64,000 bases of DNA from Galeopsis tetrahit. Taxonomy: Eukaryota; Streptophyta; Magnoliopsida; Lamiales; Lamiaceae. Below the pieces are notes generated by a model. It ran no database searches. It was not told where the DNA came from and saw nothing but the letters and a program-made list of their open reading frames with translations. The translations under genes and the position numbers were made by a program. The stretch lies in NCBI GenBank assembly GCA_963675135.1, contig OY776119.1, positions 68,359,727 through 68,423,726 of the forward strand, in the 5' to 3' direction. Of this stretch, positions 60,001 to 64,000 are shown piece by piece. The stretch's first letter is position 1. The number at the start of each line of letters is the position of its first letter.

Positions 60001-60015
60001 TGGTATCTCAGAGCC
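60001..60015 (+). other. Primer binding site of element H
   Basis: TGGTATCTCAGAGCC resembles the tRNA-Met primer site TGGTATCAGAGC with two inserted bases (TC). It is two bases after the LTR end. Confidence 0.6.
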
Positions 60016-60027
60016 TAAATCTTGGGC

Positions 60028-61236
60028 ATGGCTGAAGCAACACGTTTCAAGGATCTGCAAGAATCATAAAAGAAGTTAGAGCAATTGTTACAAACTGAAG
60101 CAATGAAATGGGAAGCTACAGAAACAAAGATCAAAGAAACAGTTCATGGAATAACATCAAGGATGGATGATCAAATTGGTGGTTTAAGTGACAAGATGGA
60201 ACATGTCACAAAAACCTTGGCTGCTCTACAACTACAACTTCTCAATATAGACAAGAACAAGAGCCAACCTGAGAAGGAGTCTCTTCTGGGCAGTCCTACA
60301 TTAGGATCAACCAATGCATTCCCAATTAACCATTATCAAGATTCATCTGGAATCAAGCTACTCACTGAAGGTACCAAGTTCCATAATCCAGTTCCTAAGG
60401 TGGAGTTCCCAAAATTTGATGGTACCAATCCCAAGTCATGGTTCCTAAAATGTCAAGGGTATTTTACTTTGATGCCTACCATGACAGATACTCAAAAGGT
60501 AACCCTAGCTTCTATACACTTTGAGGGTAAAGCTGCTTTATGGTTTCAAAATTACGATAAAAAACACATTAATCTTACTTGGGAGCAATTTATTGAAGTT
60601 GTAGCTGTCAGATTTGAAGATATGCAAGAGTATTCTATTATAGCAGATTTCAATAAACTGAAACAAACTGGTTCATATGAAGATTATGTGGACAAATTTG
60701 AGGAACTTAAATCCTGTTTGATGATGTTTAGGAAGGATGAACTATCTGAATCACATTTTGTGGGTAGTTTCATTAGTGGGCTGAGTGAAGAGTTACAATC
60801 TTTTATGGCCATGTTTGAGCCTAAAACACTGCAACAAGCAATTAAGTTGGGAAAGAATCAGGAGCATACACTCACAAGTTTGGCTAAGAAGCTCAAGCCA
60901 TTTCCAAAAGGTTCTAATCCAAGCTTTAACAATCAACATGGGAAAAAGGCTGATACATCACAAGCTACTCTAAACAAAACAAGCACAACAAAACCATCAT
61001 TTAAGGTGCTTACACCTTCAAAAATGGTTGCAAGGAGAGAAAATAGATTGTGTTACAACTATGATGAACCATTCATCCATGGTCACAGGTGCAAAGAGAA
61101 GATATCCTATATGATTGTGGCAGAAGAGTTTAGTAGAGAGAAAGATGAAGGTGTTGCTTCCAATTCACTGATTCAATTTGAATCAGGAGACAACAGCATT
61201 GAAGAAGCGCAAGTGGTCCTAAATGATATCACATGA
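60028..61236 (+). pseudogene. Gag of element H
   Basis: The frame starts at ATG 60028 (MAEATRFKDLQES) and meets an in-frame TAA at 60067-60069; from 60070 it is open to TGA at 61234-61236. N-terminal coiled coil, then a retrotransposon gag domain (FPKFDGTNPKSWFLKCQGYF, ALWFQNYDKKHINLTWEQF, VDKFEELKSCL). The zinc knuckle RLCYNYDEPFIHGHRCKEK has Tyr where the second Cys of the CCHC motif is expected. Gag would form the virus-like particle. The early stop may be bypassed only by starting at the ATG at 60103. Confidence 0.8.
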
Positions 61237-62490
61237 ACAGGAGGGGTGACTACCATGGGCTTGTTAGGTGAGTATGGCCAGCATAATCTCCATATACTCA
61301 TTGACACTGGTAGCACTATCAGCTTCATACGAGCTGCCACAGCAAAACAATTAGGTTGCACACTATCTACTGCCAAACCTCTATTGGTGAAGGTAGCTAA
61401 TGGGCAGACATTCATTAGTTCTCAACAGGTGGATCCATTCAAATGGAAAATGCAAGAACATGAGTTTTCTTATCCATTGGGACTCCTGGAAATTGAGGGT
61501 TGGGATTTAATATTAGGTGGTGACTGGTTAAGGAGCTGCACTCCTATTGAGTTTGATTATAATGCAATGACCTTCACTGTGAATCTTATGGGAAAAAGGG
61601 TCAAGTTACAGGCCTTGACATCAACTGAGAAGTGTAAGTGGATATCAGAAATCAATCTTTTTGAACTGATACACACTGATCTTGAAGAAATTGAAGGAGC
61701 TTATTGGGTTTTTCTTAGCTATACCCAGGATAAGGAGGAGCCACCTGATGTTAGGGAGGTGTTTACTAACAGAAATCATACTACTTCACCCATTAAGAAA
61801 AATTTACAGAAGGCACAACACAAGATGAATTTTTTTACTGATAATCACAGAATTGAAAGATCATTTGAAGTGGGTGATTTTATGTTCCTAAATCTCCAAC
61901 ACTTTCTACTGGACACAGTCTCATTACTAAAAAACTGGAAACTATCCTCAAGGTTTTTCGGACCATTTGGTGTTGTGGAAAAGGTAGGTTCGGTTTCTTA
62001 CAAATTAGATTTACCAGCAGATTCCAAGATCCATCACGTCTCTCAATTAAAAAGATGCATAGGTTCAGCACACATACCTTCAGCTACTCTACCGCTAGTT
62101 TCCGAAGAAATCTCCTTCTTGATATTTCTGCCAGTTTCCGAAGAAATTTCCTTCTTGATATTTCCGGCGACCATCCTCGAGCACCGAGACATCGTGCAAA
62201 AAGGAAACACAGTGCATCAGGTGCGTGTTAATTGGATAGATAAAAATTGGAAAATTGAGTTGTGGGAATATATTACCTTCTTGAAGAAGCATTTTACTAA
62301 AGGGTATCCTTGGGGACAAGGATCTTTCGTTCCGGCGGGTATTGTCATGGATTCACCATTGGAGGGTAAGCTTTGTGAAGAAGAAGAAGAAGAAGAAGAA
62401 GAAGAAGAAGAAAGTACATTGGTACTTTCACGCGTCTATGGCCAGAAAGAGAAGAAGGGTTGTTGGGATGATTTGGGCCGAATTAAATGA
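61237..62490 (+). pseudogene. Protease fused to integrase C-terminus (internally deleted pol of H)
   Basis: It is in the same frame as gag, after TGA at 61234-61236. Protease with the catalytic HILIDTGSTISF and a typical LEIEGWDLILGGDWL. After PPDVREVF the sequence jumps to the integrase C-terminal region (QKAQHKMNFFTDNHRIERSF, FGPFGVVEKVGSVSYKLDLP, HHVSQLKRCIG), so RT, RNase H and the integrase catalytic core are deleted while the frame is kept. A duplicated VSEEISFLIF block is at ~62098-62160. The frame runs into the 3' LTR, where the GAA repeat gives poly-Glu, and stops at 62490. Confidence 0.75.
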
Positions 62491-62660
62491 AGAGAAAAGG
62501 AAATGGGCCTTAATTAATATTTGTTTGGTTGGGCCTAATTTAATAGTTTATGGGCTGAACTATTTAGTTATTATTTTATAGTTTAGTTATTTAGCAATTC
62601 AGCAAGGAATTTCCTTAATTTGCAAAAGTGGACTTGTGGTCCCAAAGTGTTGTTATTATG
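62343..62660 (+). repeat. 3' LTR of element H, cut by element E
   Basis: It matches 59521-59831, differing by a longer GAA run (about 11 units at 62379-62412) and few substitutions. The match stops at TTATTATG, where E begins; in the 5' copy this is followed by TCAATTCTGG. Confidence 0.85.
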
Positions 62661-63982
62661 TGTTGGGATATGAATCCTAATACAAGTCCTAATTGATGAA
62701 AGAAGTAGTTTTGATAAGCTAAAAGAAGACTTGAATATATTTCTAAGTATTGACTGATCTAGTTATGGAAGTTGTCTTGTGACAAGATCAGTAGAGTGCA
62801 AAAGAAAAGAAAAGAAAGAAAAGACAAGTACGATTTATAAGTACTGGAAAAATAAACTAAGTATTAAAGTTTTATAGGTTTTATGATGAGCATATAATTG
62901 TTGTATAGAAGCTCATAGTTTATATTCATGTTATATTGGTGTATAGTTTATAAGGCGACTAAGCTGAATTTATAGAGCTTAAAGTAATGTAATAGTCTTG
63001 ATTAGGATTAGATTGATAGGATTAGTTTAGTTCTATATGGAAGTCTACTGGAAGAAGACTGCTGCAAGACAAGAAGACTTGACAAGACAGGACAAGTGCT
63101 AAGAAGACTGAAGAATTGTCTAAGTGTTGGAAACTAGACAAGTCAAGTTTGAAGAAGGAAAAGATAAGCGCGTGAAATAACAGAACAGAGATAAGATCGT
63201 ATATTAAAGACTTAGTTATGGAATAACTAATTAACTAAAGGAACGCGTGAAATGATAAGAAGAAACAGTTTGAAGTTAGTTATCAAGAAAAGGTTGTTGG
63301 ATAACAAACTGATCTTGATAAGTGAAGTCTATAAATAGTCGAAAACATTTAAGCGTTGAAGACTACTATTACTACTGAAGATCGAAATACTAAAGGCGTA
63401 TTCATTAAGAAGTATTCAAAGCAAGAGAAACTCGCAGAGTTGAAGTTCAGAAGTTTAAGCGAGAAGACAAGTCATATTCAAGGAGCCTACTACTGAATTA
63501 GAGAAGTTTTTCTTTACAGTTTTTGTTGGTAATCAAGTTGCTAGTTGCTTGTAAAATAGCTAGTTGTTAGATCGAAGAAACACTTGGTAGTGTTATCGAG
63601 AAAATCGAAGTCTTATTTGTTGGGACTTAAAGCCACAAGAACACACTACTCGAAGAGAAGAGTTAATAAGAATTTCACGACTGGAGTTGTGAGAGTGGAT
63701 GTAGACAAGTTGTCGAACCACTATAAATCTCGTGTTTGATTTACATTACTGTTTTATGTGTGTTTAGTTGATTACTTGTTTAATTGATTAATCTGCATAT
63801 AGAATAGACAAGATCAGTGTTCGTCGTAATAGTTGAGTATAATTCTTAAGGGCTCATTGATTAATTCTGATATTCCGCATTGTGTACTTTGATATTTTGA
63901 AAGATTTTTAAAAGTCTATTCACCCCTCCTCTCTAGACTTTTACTAGCTTGCTCAATCTTACTACTCAACTAGGGACCTACA
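62661..63982 (+). repeat. 5' LTR of element E (1322 bp)
   Basis: TGTTGGGATATGAATCC to TAGGGACCTACA. A TATA box CTATAAATAGTCG lies near 63331. It is shorter than the C LTR (1672 bp) mainly because it lacks the dense AGATCAGTAA region, of which only isolated words remain (GATCAGTAGAG near 62791). Confidence 0.85.
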
Positions 63983-63984
63983 TG

Positions 63985-63996
63985 TGGTATCAGAGC
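63985..63996 (+). other. Primer binding site of element E
   Basis: TGGTATCAGAGC, complementary to the 3' end of initiator tRNA-Met, the usual primer of plant copia elements. It starts two bases after the LTR end. Confidence 0.85.
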
Positions 63997-64000
63997 AGTA

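Larger units (their letters stand above)
59521..62660 (+). mobile_element. Ty3/gypsy derivative H with pol deletion
   Basis: 5' LTR, primer site, gag, protease, then directly the integrase C-terminus and a partial 3' LTR. RT, RNase H and the integrase core are missing, so it is non-autonomous. It is inserted in the right TIR of M2, and its 3' LTR is broken by element E after 62660. In about 300 bp shared by the LTRs only about five substitutions are seen, so the insertion is fairly young. Confidence 0.8.
62661..64000 (+). mobile_element. SIRE-like Ty1/copia element E, 5' end
   Basis: A complete 5' LTR and primer site, then the window ends. The LTR is the same family as element C. Nothing of gag or pol is in the window. 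The expected 5-bp target duplication would be TTATG, whose partner is outside. Confidence 0.85.

Noticed and set aside
59780..60079. 99-codon plus-strand frame across the H LTR and leader
   Set aside because: It overlaps the LTR end and primer site and is out of frame with gag.

Overview
The window is nuclear DNA of a flowering plant, most likely a eudicot. The evidence is spliced genes with GT/AG introns, nested LTR retrotransposons and MITEs with plant-type termini, a nuclear copy of plastid DNA, and AT-rich intergenic sequence. The species cannot be read from the sequence.

Layout. 1-19.7 kb is a nest of Ty1/copia elements of the SIRE/Maximus type. Two near-identical plus-strand elements (A, 1-4043; B, ~13460-18061) and one minus-strand element (C, 4340-~13459) each carry an accessory ORF between pol and the 3' LTR. 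A sits in an older copia RNase H fragment (D, 4044-4339). B abuts the 3' part of another LTR (F, to 19678), which abuts nuclear plastid DNA (19.7-20.3 kb, including the 3' exon of trnI-GAU). 20.6-26.5 kb holds PIF/Harbinger-type elements, a TRIM remnant and a TIR transposon (G1).

26.6-53.6 kb is the host-gene part, with three genes. A plus-strand short-chain dehydrogenase (3 coding exons, 277 aa) converges on a minus-strand CID/RPR-domain protein (7 coding exons, 504 aa) that binds RNA polymerase II tails in known relatives. About 13 kb of transposon-rich spacer follows, then a minus-strand ACINUS homologue (SAP domain, RRM, RSB motif; 4 coding exons, 693 aa). The spacer holds Stowaway MITEs, two more copies of transposon G, a palindromic MITE family (P), a hAT-type MITE, a decayed retroelement (I), a foldback element (M1) and a PIF-type element (J).

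54.8-64 kb is a second nest: a decayed Helitron, an LTR fragment (F'), a long-TIR element (M2), a Ty3/gypsy derivative (H) with most of pol deleted in frame, and the start of another SIRE-like element (E) inside H's 3' LTR.

Two of the three host genes are predicted nuclear mRNA-processing factors and the third a lipid-type reductase; they are neighbours, not a pathway. No convincing new host system was found. The least explained content is the accessory 3' ORF of the SIRE-like elements, the spaced GATCAG-type motifs in their LTRs, and a composite rearrangement of palindromic MITEs at 46.1-46.8 kb.
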